Source: Halalkalibacter sp. APA_J-10(15) (GTDB lineage: Bacteria; Bacillota; Bacilli; Bacillales; Bacillaceae_D). From it: DNA of 64,000 bases. Positions within the stretch are counted from its first letter, which is position 1, and every line of letters begins with the position of its first letter. A program made the translations under genes and the position numbers. The notes beneath the pieces are model-generated. The model saw nothing but the letters and a program-made list of their open reading frames with translations, had not been told where the DNA came from and ran no database searches. The stretch covers positions 584,063 through 648,062 of the forward strand of contig NZ_JALKEV010000001.1 of NCBI RefSeq assembly GCF_023017105.1, read 5' to 3'. Shown here piece after piece: positions 43,287-51,861 of this stretch.

Positions 43287-44603
43287 ATGAAAAAAGCATG
43301 GATTCTTTGTTTGTCATTACTTCTATTTATTGGGGTTTTAGCAGGTTGTGGATCAGACGATTCGAGCAATGAGCCAGCAGAAAGCGATGAGTCGAGTGAA
43401 GAGGTGAATGATGATGCAGCAGCAGGTGGTGATGACCCTGAGGAAGTCACATTGAACTTCTTCCAATTCAAAGTCGAAATTGCTGATGAACTTCAAGCGA
43501 TGCTAGATGAATTTGAAGCAGAGCATCCCCATATTACAGTCAATCTTGAAACAGTAGGTGGGGGTGCCGACTATGGTGCGGCATTACGAGCGAAGTTTGC
43601 TTCAGGGGAAACACCAGACATTTTCAACAATGGAGGCTTTAATGAATTAGAGCTTTGGAAAGAGCATTTAGCTGATCTTTCCGATGAGCCTTGGGTTGAG
43701 AATCTACTTGACATTGGTCGTGTGCCGATGACAGATGAAGACGGTACATTATACGGTATGCCGGTTAACCTAGAAGGCTATGGTTTCATTTATAATATTG
43801 ATTTATTTGAAGAGGCTGGTATTACGGAGCAGCAAACGACGTGGTCTGAGCTAGAGCAAGCAGTTCAAGCGTTAGAGGCAGCAGGAATTACAGCCTTCTC
43901 AGCTGGCTACGGTGAATGGTGGGTGATCGGTCAGCACTTGTTAAACATCCCGTTTGCACAACAGGACGATCCTGAAGCATTCATCGAGGAGTTAAATGTT
44001 GGAGAAGGTTCGTTCACTGGAAACACGTTATTTGAACAATTTCAACAAGTGATTGATTTAGAAATCGAATACGGAAACCCGAATCCGTTAACGACAGATT
44101 ATAATACACAAGTGACGTTATTCGCATCTGGTGAAACAGCCATGCTCCAACAAGGAAACTGGACAGAGAATATGATCTATGAAATTAACCCGGATATGAA
44201 CATGGCCTTCTTACCGATCCCATTAAATGATGATGCTAATGCAGGGCGCATTCCGGTTGGAGTACCGAACAACTGGGCTGTTAACAAAAATTCGGAGAAC
44301 TTAGAAGAAGCAAAATATTTGCTTGATTGGATGGTTTCTTCTGAAACAGGTCAGCGTTATATGACAGAGGAATTTGCGTTCATTCCAGCGTTTGATAACA
44401 TAGAACCAGCAGGACTTGGGGCATTAGGTGAATCAATTCTCGAATACTCAGTAGCAGAGCAAACGATTCCGTGGACATGGTTCAGATGGCCTGACGGCGC
44501 GAACCAAGATTTTGCAGCAGCCATTCAAGAGTACGTAGCTGGGCAAATTAGCTATGAAGAAATGCTTGAAAAAATGGAGCAAACGTGGGAAAGTTTAAAG
44601 TAA
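43287..44603 (+). CDS. Sugar-binding lipoprotein of the second ABC system
   Basis: 438 residues. Lipoprotein signal MKKAWILCLSLLLFIGVLAG with lipidated Cys21, Ser/Asp/Glu-rich linker, then a type 1 solute-binding fold (LNFFQFKVEIADELQAMLDE; ADYGAALRAKFASGETPDIF; YGFIYNIDLFEEAGI; AMLQQGNWTENMIYEI). Strong AAAGGAGGAG site. Ends the operon before a clear terminator. The substrate is probably an oligosaccharide, judged only from the family and neighbours. Confidence 0.88.
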   Translation: MKKAWILCLSLLLFIGVLAGCGSDDSSNEPAESDESSEEVNDDAAAGGDDPEEVTLNFFQFKVEIADELQAMLDEFEAEHPHITVNLETVGGGADYGAALRAKFASGETPDIFNNGGFNELELWKEHLADLSDEPWVENLLDIGRVPMTDEDGTLYGMPVNLEGYGFIYNIDLFEEAGITEQQTTWSELEQAVQALEAAGITAFSAGYGEWWVIGQHLLNIPFAQQDDPEAFIEELNVGEGSFTGNTLFEQFQQVIDLEIEYGNPNPLTTDYNTQVTLFASGETAMLQQGNWTENMIYEINPDMNMAFLPIPLNDDANAGRIPVGVPNNWAVNKNSENLEEAKYLLDWMVSSETGQRYMTEEFAFIPAFDNIEPAGLGALGESILEYSVAEQTIPWTWFRWPDGANQDFAAAIQEYVAGQISYEEMLEKMEQTWESLK

Positions 44604-44621
44604 ACAAATAGAGTGAAGAAG

Positions 44622-44656
44622 CCCAAAAGAACTGTTATGCATTCTTTTGGGTTCTC
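44622..44656 (+). terminator. Terminator after the second sugar ABC operon
   Basis: CCCAAAAGAA pairs with TTCTTTTGGG around CTGTTATGCA, followed by TTCTCCTGTTT. Confidence 0.8.
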
Positions 44657-44787
44657 CTGTTTGACAGACGAGAATGGTGTATCGGATTCTCATTCTGCTA
44701 AATTGAATCATAACAAGCGATAGGAGAAGGAAGGGAGCTGTCATCCGTGAATCCGCTTAAACGAAAAGCGAACGGATCCAGATATAG

Positions 44788-44872
44788 TAAACTAGAAGAA
44801 CGAGGAACCGAAAAATGAGCAAAGTAACTTTATTAAAGCAAATGGCGGAATGTGGAACCGCATAATAGTCAA
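44788..44872 (+). repeat. Element A, partial copy
   Basis: AGAACGAGGAACCG and GGCGGAATGTGGAACCGC, about 54 bp apart in the same orientation, are the half-element words of element A. The gap 44657-44888 has no gene. Confidence 0.55.
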
Positions 44873-44888
44873 AAAAGGAGGTTATCAA

Positions 44889-46661
44889 ATGAGAATGAGC
44901 ATCCGCAATAAATTAATTATTCTTTTATTACTCATTACGGTCATTCCATTTGGAAGCTCCCTTGTTGTGACGTTTATGTATACGAAGGAATCATTGAAGG
45001 ATCAGGCGATTCAAGAAAACAAGCACCTACTCTACCAAGGGAAGGTGAACATGGAAACCTATTTGCGCGATCTAAGCTTTGGGATGATTGCCCTTTATAA
45101 TAATAGTGACTTCATGAACTATTTACGCAAAAGTGAGGCCAATGATTATATCTCGCGTGGGGTTGTACACAATGTCATTAATACACTTTTGTATAGTGAT
45201 GAAAGTGTTTTTCAAATTTCGATGTTTCTTGTAAATACTGGAGAACGCCTAACAGCATCAAGAAGATCTACTGTTGTATATACGTATGATATGGATGACA
45301 TCGCCTTTTATGAAGAACAATTGATGAAAAGTAAATCGAACCTCTTTATTGAACCTCCTAATGAGGCGGGGCGTTTGACGATTCACCGCGCGTTTAAAGA
45401 TATACCCTCTGATGACGATTTAGCGTTTATTACAATGGAAGTATTCATGGATAAAATTGATGAGCTTAGTCAATATTTGTATCATGAAGGGCAGGAGGAG
45501 CTTTATCTTTTTACAAAGGAAGGTGATCTGATCTTTCGGTCGACACCTGTGCATCCTGGAGAGGATTCAATAGTATGGATGGATGATTTACTGAATCGAG
45601 AAGAATTTAGTGGCACGATGGTATGGGAGGACGATTCCTTTGATGGGGTGATCGTCTATGACACATTAGCGGAGTCAGCAGGTGGCTGGGTGCTTGCGAA
45701 AAGAATTCCTTCACCGACGTTATATGAAAGTGCGTATGGTGTGGCGATGATCAATATTTTCTTCGGATTAATCGGCTTATCGCTTGTCATCATGGCGACG
45801 CTCTTTGTCTCCTTCAAAATTACATCGCCGATTCGTGTACTCGTCCAAAATATTAAGCAAATTGAAGCTGGAAATATGAAGGCACAATTCGGTTCTCTCG
45901 GAAATGATGAAATTGGTGTACTTGGGGAACGGTTCAAATCAATGATTGCAAAAATTAACACGCTCATCAATCGTGAATATAAGCTCGAATTAGAAAATAA
46001 AACGAACCAATTAAAAGTGCTTCATTCGCAGGTGAATCCGCATTTCCTCTATAATACGTTACAATCGATTGGGACGACTGCGTTGAAGAAGCAAGTTCCT
46101 GAAGTGTATACATCGTTGACAGAGTTATCACATATTATGCGTTATAGCATGAATATGGAGGAAGATGTTGTTAGCCTTGAGCAAGAATTAAATTATACGA
46201 AAGCTTATTTACTCTTGCAGAAGCAACGCTTTGATGATAGCTTTCATTATCAGGTTGATGTTGCAGGTGAGGTCATGTCGTGGCGTGTGCCGAAAATGAT
46301 TTTGCAACCGATTATTGAAAATTACTTTAAGCATGGCTTTGATACGAGAGATCGAGTCGGTGCACTTATGATCGAAGGGTTTGAGGAAGAAGATAAGCTG
46401 ACATTGAAGGTGTCTGATAATGGAGCGGGCATCTCAGAGGAGCGATTGACAGAAATTTGTTCCTATATTTATTCGAACCAAAAGCCTGAGGATGATGGTT
46501 CAAACATCGGCTTGAAAAACATTTATGCACGATTGCAGTTATATTATGGAGGAAGAGCAGAGTTGATGTTGGAAAATCTCGCTGAAGGTGGTTTTGTTGT
46601 GAAGATACGACTTCCAAAGGAAATAGAGGGGTGGCAATATGAAAGCGATGATCGTCGATGA
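44889..46661 (+). CDS. YesM-type sensor histidine kinase
   Basis: 590 residues from the ATG behind AAGGAGG. Two membrane helices (LIILLLLITVIPFGSSLVVT; MINIFFGLIGLSLVIMATLF) flank an extracellular domain of about 250 residues, then HAMP, a His_kinase domain with LHSQVNPHFLYNTLQS (phosphoacceptor His) and an HATPase with IIENYFKHGF and SDNGAGIS. Overlaps the response regulator by 23 bp. Such pairs typically control adjacent carbohydrate ABC operons, here probably 41442-44603. Confidence 0.9.
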   Translation: MRMSIRNKLIILLLLITVIPFGSSLVVTFMYTKESLKDQAIQENKHLLYQGKVNMETYLRDLSFGMIALYNNSDFMNYLRKSEANDYISRGVVHNVINTLLYSDESVFQISMFLVNTGERLTASRRSTVVYTYDMDDIAFYEEQLMKSKSNLFIEPPNEAGRLTIHRAFKDIPSDDDLAFITMEVFMDKIDELSQYLYHEGQEELYLFTKEGDLIFRSTPVHPGEDSIVWMDDLLNREEFSGTMVWEDDSFDGVIVYDTLAESAGGWVLAKRIPSPTLYESAYGVAMINIFFGLIGLSLVIMATLFVSFKITSPIRVLVQNIKQIEAGNMKAQFGSLGNDEIGVLGERFKSMIAKINTLINREYKLELENKTNQLKVLHSQVNPHFLYNTLQSIGTTALKKQVPEVYTSLTELSHIMRYSMNMEEDVVSLEQELNYTKAYLLLQKQRFDDSFHYQVDVAGEVMSWRVPKMILQPIIENYFKHGFDTRDRVGALMIEGFEEEDKLTLKVSDNGAGISEERLTEICSYIYSNQKPEDDGSNIGLKNIYARLQLYYGGRAELMLENLAEGGFVVKIRLPKEIEGWQYESDDRR

Positions 46662-47382
46662 TGAGAAGCATGTCCGCGAAGGCTTACGCTTACTGGCGGA
46701 ATGGGAACGTTTTGGCATAAAGACGGTGCTTGAGGCTGAAGATGGAGAAGAAGCGATGCAGCTTATCGCGAAGGAGCGCCCGCAAATCATCTTTACGGAT
46801 ATGCGTATGCCGAAAAAGGATGGTGTTGCTTTAATGAAATGGTTGTACACCTCCAATTGGAAGGCGAAAACGATTGTCGTGAGTGGATACGATGACTTTC
46901 GGTATTTAAAGGAAACGATTACGTACCAAGGGTTCGATTATCTTCTTAAACCGATTAACCCGCCTGAATTGAATGAAACGTTGCAGCGAGCGGTTTCGGC
47001 TTGGAATGAGCAATATGGTGATGATTTGAAAACATTCATTGACGAATCAAATTATCAAAAGGAGCCAAGCACAGTTCACACGATTGCTGACTACCTTCGT
47101 AAGCATTATAAGGAAGAGTTGAAGCTTCAGGATATCGCTGATCGTTTTTATTTAAGCCGCGAGTATATATCACGACGTTTTAAGCAAGAATATCAGCAAA
47201 CAATTACCGACTTTATCATTGAGATTCGGATGAAAAAAGCGAAGGAGCTGCTACGTAACCCCGATTTGAAAATTTACGAAATTGCTGATGCTGTCGGGTA
47301 TCCTAACGATAAATATTTTGCTAAACTCTTTAAAAAGCAGGAAGGAATGAGCCCGAAGGAGTATAGGCAGCAGAATAGATAG
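46639..47382 (+). CDS. YesN-type response regulator with AraC DNA-binding domain
   Basis: 247 residues. Receiver MKAMIVDDEKHVREGLRLLA with phosphorylated Asp54 in IIFTDMRMPKKDG. C-terminal AraC/XylS pair of helix-turn-helices (LKLQDIADRFYLSREYISRR; KIYEIADAVGYPNDKYFAKL then FKKQEGMSPKEYRQQ). Ribosome site GAGGGGTGG lies within the kinase gene, so the two are translationally coupled. Confidence 0.92.
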   Translation: MKAMIVDDEKHVREGLRLLAEWERFGIKTVLEAEDGEEAMQLIAKERPQIIFTDMRMPKKDGVALMKWLYTSNWKAKTIVVSGYDDFRYLKETITYQGFDYLLKPINPPELNETLQRAVSAWNEQYGDDLKTFIDESNYQKEPSTVHTIADYLRKHYKEELKLQDIADRFYLSREYISRRFKQEYQQTITDFIIEIRMKKAKELLRNPDLKIYEIADAVGYPNDKYFAKLFKKQEGMSPKEYRQQNR

Positions 47383-47444
47383 ATGTGCGAGTGGTGATGT
47401 AAGAGGGAGGAGAGGTGGCAGGTTGGCAAATTGTGTCGGTAAAT

Positions 47445-47482
47445 GTCAGGTGAGCGTTTTCACCAATAAATAGAGCGCTTTA
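47445..47482. repeat. 21-bp-phased direct repeat, copy 2
   Basis: GTCAGGTGAGCGTTTTC and AATAGAGCGCTTT, with GAGCG at 47452 and 47473. Located just after the response regulator gene, before the shared terminator. Confidence 0.45.
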
Positions 47483-47494
47483 AATAAGGTTCTT

Positions 47495-47528
47495 AAAAAG
47501 ACTCCCTCACTTGAAGGAGTCTCTTTAT
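47495..47528. terminator. Bidirectional terminator between the response regulator and CotH-like genes
   Basis: AAAGACTCC pairs with GGAGTCTCTTT over CTCACTTGA, with A-run and T-run on either side. Confidence 0.8.
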
Positions 47529-47529
47529 T

Positions 47530-50004
47530 TCATTCAAATATAGCTTCGATTAATAGATCCTCAGTTAATCTAGTTGTTATTTCTGGTGATTCCTCAGCGT
47601 CATAGCCACTCCAATTTATAAATTCATAACCGGGCTTGGCTTCAGCTTTGATTACGATCGGAACATCATTAAAATATTGTCCACCCCATTGACTATTAGG
47701 TTCATCACCTTGTGTTTCTTCAGGAACAGGTAATGTATTAACGGTAATGGTTCCCTTTTCATGCTCGAATGAGATCGTTAATGTCGATGTGCTACCTAAC
47801 TCAAAGTGATTAACGAGCTGTTGGCGGAGAATATCAGGCCGTGCATGAGCAAATTCTCTCATTACATCGACATTGTCTTCCCACTCACTAGTTGAACGAG
47901 GAATTCCCCAACGATTAATATGATTTGCTATTTCAGGTTCAATCGTGGATTGAAGCTCGTCAATCGTTTTGATAACATGCTCTGGCAAAAAGGCTGAATT
48001 TAGTAAATCAGCTACTTGATTGATAAATTGATGTTTGATGTCTTCATTTTCCATTAAGGCTCTAAATAAAATATTGGGCCATTCTTCATCATGTCGAGGG
48101 TTTAAATGTGATGTCACCATTTCAATTGTATTGTGATGAACACTTTCGTAACCAAGTGAACGGTCCACATCATACAAAAACCAGCGCCAACGTCCATCTA
48201 GCTTATCATTCGTTTCATTAAAAGGATTTTCATAACGCCAAAAGCTAATGTTATTATGTGGCCAATCTGAGTTCGCATTATACACTTGAATAGCGTAATA
48301 AAGTAAATAGTTGTCAATGTCCATTTGACTTTCGACAAAGCCTATATGTTCGGCTTCACTAAGGTCATTCTCTTGCACATAGTCGATCAATTTCTCATAC
48401 TCTTGCTGACCATCTGCAGACCCATCTGAGAGAGTGCCTTTTCCGTCTAGAATCGTGAAGCCTTCTCGATTTTCCCCATAATGAGTTTCCAAATAATGAG
48501 CATCATGACGATCGCGAATATTATGAATGCCCCAATACTCACCATTTAAAAAAAGCACAGTAGGTTGAAAGCTTTGATAATCAATATCTAAATGAGAGAC
48601 TAATGATTGCATCGCACCATCACGAAACATCGTGATACCCCAATCATTCCCGGAGTTTCGAAGCAATAAACGATTAAAGTCATCAAGCTCTTTATCAGCG
48701 AAAAAAGAATACGAAAAACGGCTTGTCCCATAATCACTACGAGAATAAAGACGAAGAGACTTTTGCGCAAAACGTCGTGTGTAACCACCGTGAATACGAA
48801 CGCCGGCGTCTTGTGACAGAACGTTCTCACCATGAACATCAAAATATTCGACATGAACGGGGCGCTCCCAGTCAACGCCCCTTTGATAATAATTTCCACG
48901 GTTATGCATTCCCTCTTCAAAGTGACCTCCTGGCACATAAATTCCTGTATCATGACTGAAAAAGTGATCAGCATTCGTCGAAAGTGAGAAAACAGGCAGT
49001 GAATAGTCTAGTCCAACAAAGTAGGTTTGTGTGGAAATACCACTCATATTTCCATTCTCATCAACTAACATAGCTCGCACTACGGTACCTTTATCAACAT
49101 TTGATTGAGGTTCGATCCACAACCGTAGCCGAGGGTCCGTTTCAAAGTCAGAAAAATTCATGAAATTAGTAGGTATTGTAGAAATCGAGTTCTCTTCACC
49201 TGTACGATTAGTTAATTGGATTGGTTCAATATATTCAAACGTTTGCTCATTATTCATTGGATCAGGTTCTGAACCATCTAACGTGTAATAAATCGTTAAC
49301 TCTTCTACAGGGCTAAGTAACTCTAAAGAAAGTTCCTCGTCATAAAAACCGTTCGGGTGTGAGAAAATGACCTGTTCCTCATTTTCAGCTATGCTACCGT
49401 CTAAAGAGAAATCTGTATCTTCAATTAAATGGAAATAATGATCAATAACTGAAAAATCTTGAATTGGATTTCCTTGTAAATAGAGTCGCTCTGTTAAATG
49501 CGATAACTCAGAAAGCGGAGTTAAATCGGAAATATGATTATTTCGTGCGTTTAAATCGGTCAAGTGCTCTAAGCTAGAAAGTGGCGAAATATCATAGATG
49601 CTATTATCACGAATGTTTAACTCAATTAAATGAGGCAAATGACTCAAGCTTTCTATGTCTTTAATCTCATTACCTCGTACATTTAATTCTTCAAGTTGAG
49701 GAAGTTGTTCTAATGGTGATAAATCAACAATCTCGTTATCTCTTAAATCAAGATGCTTTAACGATGTGAAATATTCTATCCCTTCAATCGATGAAATACC
49801 AGCGTTTCGAAGTTCTAACGCTTCAATCGTTTCCAATTGATTAGGACGTATTTCACCTTGTGGCAGTTGAAGCTCTTCTCGAATCGCTTCTTCAAAGCTA
49901 GATGGTTGAAGAATAGATCCAGGAGCTATCTGAAATGCTCCGAGCCAGATCGCAGCAATGATCAGCATTGCTAAAATAAGTGAAAAGGTCTTTCTTTGAT
50001 TCAT
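47530..50004 (-). CDS. CotH-type protein kinase with leucine-rich repeats, exported
   Basis: 824 residues. N-terminal signal/anchor (FSLILAMLIIAAIWLGAFQI). Five internalin-type 22-residue leucine-rich repeats at about 65-180 (LKHLDLRDNEIVDLSPLEQL and relatives). A chitobiase-like beta domain (YYTLDGSEPDP). A CotH kinase domain at about 330-680 with RIHGGYTRRFAQKSLRLYSR, WGIHNIRDRHD and the DVDR metal/catalytic motif in WFLYDVDRSLG. A C-terminal tail with a bacterial InlB-like repeat (YEFINWSG). CotH proteins phosphorylate secreted or coat proteins; the substrate here is unknown. Divergent from a VTC/DUF4956 pair, a partnership discussed in the findings. Confidence 0.82.
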   Translation of the reverse strand: MNQRKTFSLILAMLIIAAIWLGAFQIAPGSILQPSSFEEAIREELQLPQGEIRPNQLETIEALELRNAGISSIEGIEYFTSLKHLDLRDNEIVDLSPLEQLPQLEELNVRGNEIKDIESLSHLPHLIELNIRDNSIYDISPLSSLEHLTDLNARNNHISDLTPLSELSHLTERLYLQGNPIQDFSVIDHYFHLIEDTDFSLDGSIAENEEQVIFSHPNGFYDEELSLELLSPVEELTIYYTLDGSEPDPMNNEQTFEYIEPIQLTNRTGEENSISTIPTNFMNFSDFETDPRLRLWIEPQSNVDKGTVVRAMLVDENGNMSGISTQTYFVGLDYSLPVFSLSTNADHFFSHDTGIYVPGGHFEEGMHNRGNYYQRGVDWERPVHVEYFDVHGENVLSQDAGVRIHGGYTRRFAQKSLRLYSRSDYGTSRFSYSFFADKELDDFNRLLLRNSGNDWGITMFRDGAMQSLVSHLDIDYQSFQPTVLFLNGEYWGIHNIRDRHDAHYLETHYGENREGFTILDGKGTLSDGSADGQQEYEKLIDYVQENDLSEAEHIGFVESQMDIDNYLLYYAIQVYNANSDWPHNNISFWRYENPFNETNDKLDGRWRWFLYDVDRSLGYESVHHNTIEMVTSHLNPRHDEEWPNILFRALMENEDIKHQFINQVADLLNSAFLPEHVIKTIDELQSTIEPEIANHINRWGIPRSTSEWEDNVDVMREFAHARPDILRQQLVNHFELGSTSTLTISFEHEKGTITVNTLPVPEETQGDEPNSQWGGQYFNDVPIVIKAEAKPGYEFINWSGYDAEESPEITTRLTEDLLIEAIFE

Positions 50005-50154
50005 TTCTTTCTCCTTTAATGTAGTAGTTTACATAATTAATTGTTTAAAATATACATAAATTCCTTTAAAATGTTCTTTTGGGGATGAGTTAGTATTATC
50101 ATAACATATTTTTCTATTATTTTATGACTGTGTCTTGTAACTGGGGGGGTTATT

Positions 50155-50892
50155 TTGGCAGGAGAAATTTTTAGTCGTTATGAGTTGAAATATTTAATTC
50201 CATATTCAATGTACGAAGAAATAGCTATTAAGTTAACGGAATATATGAATTATGATCAATATGGAGATGAACAAGGGCGCTATACGATTATTAGTTTATA
50301 TTTTGATTCAAGAGATAAAAAAATTTACTATGAAACGCGTAATAAAGCGCGCTTCAGGCAGAAGCTTAGGTTAAGAATTTATAACGGTGCATCGATTGAT
50401 GATCAAGCTTACTTTGAGGTGAAGAAAAAGTATAAACAGAGAGTTAACAAACGAAGAACGAGTATTCAATTACGAAGTGCCTATGAATACATTGCTGGAA
50501 AAGCAAATGTTGACCATATAAAAGGTGTTTCAAATCAACAAATTTTCCGGGAAATAGATGATTTCCGACAGTTATATCACTTACAGCCAGAAAATATAGT
50601 GAGCTATGATCGTCAAGCATTTACAGGTATAAAAGATAAGGATTTAAGAGTGACCTTCGACTATAATTTACGTTGTCGTAATGACGACTTACATATTGAA
50701 AAAGGGCCACATGGACATCTGTTTGTCGATAAAGATTTAGTTATTATGGAAGTGAAAGTCGATCATAGTGTACCTTTATGGCTATCACGCCTGTTAAGTG
50801 AGTTTGAATGTCCAAAGAAGAGCGTCTCGAAGTTTTGTACAAGTGCGGACATTTTAGAAGAAGTTCAAGAGAAAGTTGAGATTCCAAATTAA
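50155..50892 (+). CDS. VTC-domain polyphosphate polymerase
   Basis: 245 residues with start TTG 5 nt after a run of seven G. The whole length is a VTC domain: RYELKYLIPYSMYEEIAIKL, ISLYFDSRDKKIYYETRNKA, RFRQKLRLRIYN, AYFEVKKKYKQRVNKRRTSI, and a late acidic MEVKVDHSVPLWLSRLL. These are the basic-tunnel and metal-binding elements that make polyphosphate from ATP in yeast Vtc4. No membrane segment; the next gene, 14 bp on, supplies one. Confidence 0.85.
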   Translation: MAGEIFSRYELKYLIPYSMYEEIAIKLTEYMNYDQYGDEQGRYTIISLYFDSRDKKIYYETRNKARFRQKLRLRIYNGASIDDQAYFEVKKKYKQRVNKRRTSIQLRSAYEYIAGKANVDHIKGVSNQQIFREIDDFRQLYHLQPENIVSYDRQAFTGIKDKDLRVTFDYNLRCRNDDLHIEKGPHGHLFVDKDLVIMEVKVDHSVPLWLSRLLSEFECPKKSVSKFCTSADILEEVQEKVEIPN

Positions 50893-50906
50893 AAAAGGAG
50901 TTTGAA

Positions 50907-51599
50907 ATGGAAACATTTTTAGATTTATTGACACAACAAGAAATGACAACTCAATCGACATTAATAGATGGGTTGTTAGCAGTCTTGTTAAGCTTTATAC
51001 TCGCGTTAATCATTACACAAGTATATAAAAGAACGTACAATGGCCGTCAATATTCACAATCATTTGTGCACACTGTTATTATTATGGGCGTCGTTGTTTC
51101 TGTCATCATGATTGTCATTGGTAATAATATAGCAGTAGCATTTGGATTAGTAGGGGCTTTTTCAATTATACGATTTCGAAGTGCCATGAGCGACCCGAAG
51201 GATATTGCTTTTATCTTCTTCGCAATGGCAGCGGGGATAGCATGTGGCTTAGGCTTTTATTTATTAGCGATTGCTTTTACATTAACTTTAAGTGCATTAA
51301 TTGTGTTGCTTTTTGTATTTGATTATGGAAAAGATGAAAAAGGTCAGCATCGCACTTTGAAGGTGACCATTCCAGAGAATTTACAATATGAGGGCGTATT
51401 TGATGATATTTTTGAACAATTCACGGATGAAAATCAATTGAAACGTGTGCAAACGACTAATTTAGGGACTATGATTGAATTAGAATATGATATTATCGTT
51501 AAAACTGGATTAAAAGACAAAGATTTAATGGACTCTATTCGAGAGAGGAATGCTAATTTGAAAATATCGATTAATTATGCCCCTCAAACAAATGATTAG
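50907..51599 (+). CDS. DUF4956 membrane protein
   Basis: 230 residues. Four membrane helices in the first 145 (LLAVLLSFILALIITQVYKR; TVIIMGVVVSVIMIVIGNNI; AFIFFAMAAGIACGLGFYLL; TLTLSALIVLLFVFDYG), with the signature SIIRFRSAMSDPKDIAFIFF, then a ferredoxin-like soluble tail. Fits DUF4956, unknown function. Probably one operon with the VTC gene and possibly its membrane partner. AAGGAG site before the ATG. Confidence 0.85.
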   Translation: METFLDLLTQQEMTTQSTLIDGLLAVLLSFILALIITQVYKRTYNGRQYSQSFVHTVIIMGVVVSVIMIVIGNNIAVAFGLVGAFSIIRFRSAMSDPKDIAFIFFAMAAGIACGLGFYLLAIAFTLTLSALIVLLFVFDYGKDEKGQHRTLKVTIPENLQYEGVFDDIFEQFTDENQLKRVQTTNLGTMIELEYDIIVKTGLKDKDLMDSIRERNANLKISINYAPQTND

Positions 51600-51602
51600 A
51601 GT

Positions 51603-51634
51603 GAAAACGACAGGCGTGATGCTTGTCGTTTTTG
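51603..51634 (+). terminator. Terminator after the VTC-DUF4956 operon
   Basis: AAAACGACAGGC pairs with GCTTGTCGTTTTT across GTGAT. Confidence 0.8.
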
Positions 51635-51643
51635 ACCGCCTAT

Positions 51644-51681
51644 GTCATATGACGTTTCCAATTAAAATTGAAGCGTTTATA
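51644..51681. repeat. 21-bp-phased direct repeat, copy 3
   Basis: GTCATATGACGTTTCC and TTGAAGCGTTTAT, with CGTTT at 51653 and 51674, again 21 bp apart. Lies upstream of the LacI-ThuA-Gfo block. Confidence 0.45.
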
Positions 51682-51824
51682 CTGGAATAACACACACACT
51701 CGCGACTGAAGTGAGCTCTTACATCGATATTTGGAGCGCTTTCACGAGTATCTCCCCTCTATCAAAAATCTTCTCACTTTCACTATTGTCATCTTACGTA
51801 TTATCCAGTAAAATAAAAGATGTA

Positions 51825-51842
51825 GGTAATGAGAAAGCGTTA
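51825..51842. promoter_or_regulatory. Operator-like site before the second LacI gene
   Basis: ATGAGAAAGCGTTACCA, 12 of 14 to cre and close to GGAAAGCGTTTCAA at 52976, which lies before the thuA-type gene. Likely bound by the adjacent LacI protein or CcpA. Confidence 0.45.
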
Positions 51843-51861
51843 CCACGTGAGAGGAGGGGCT

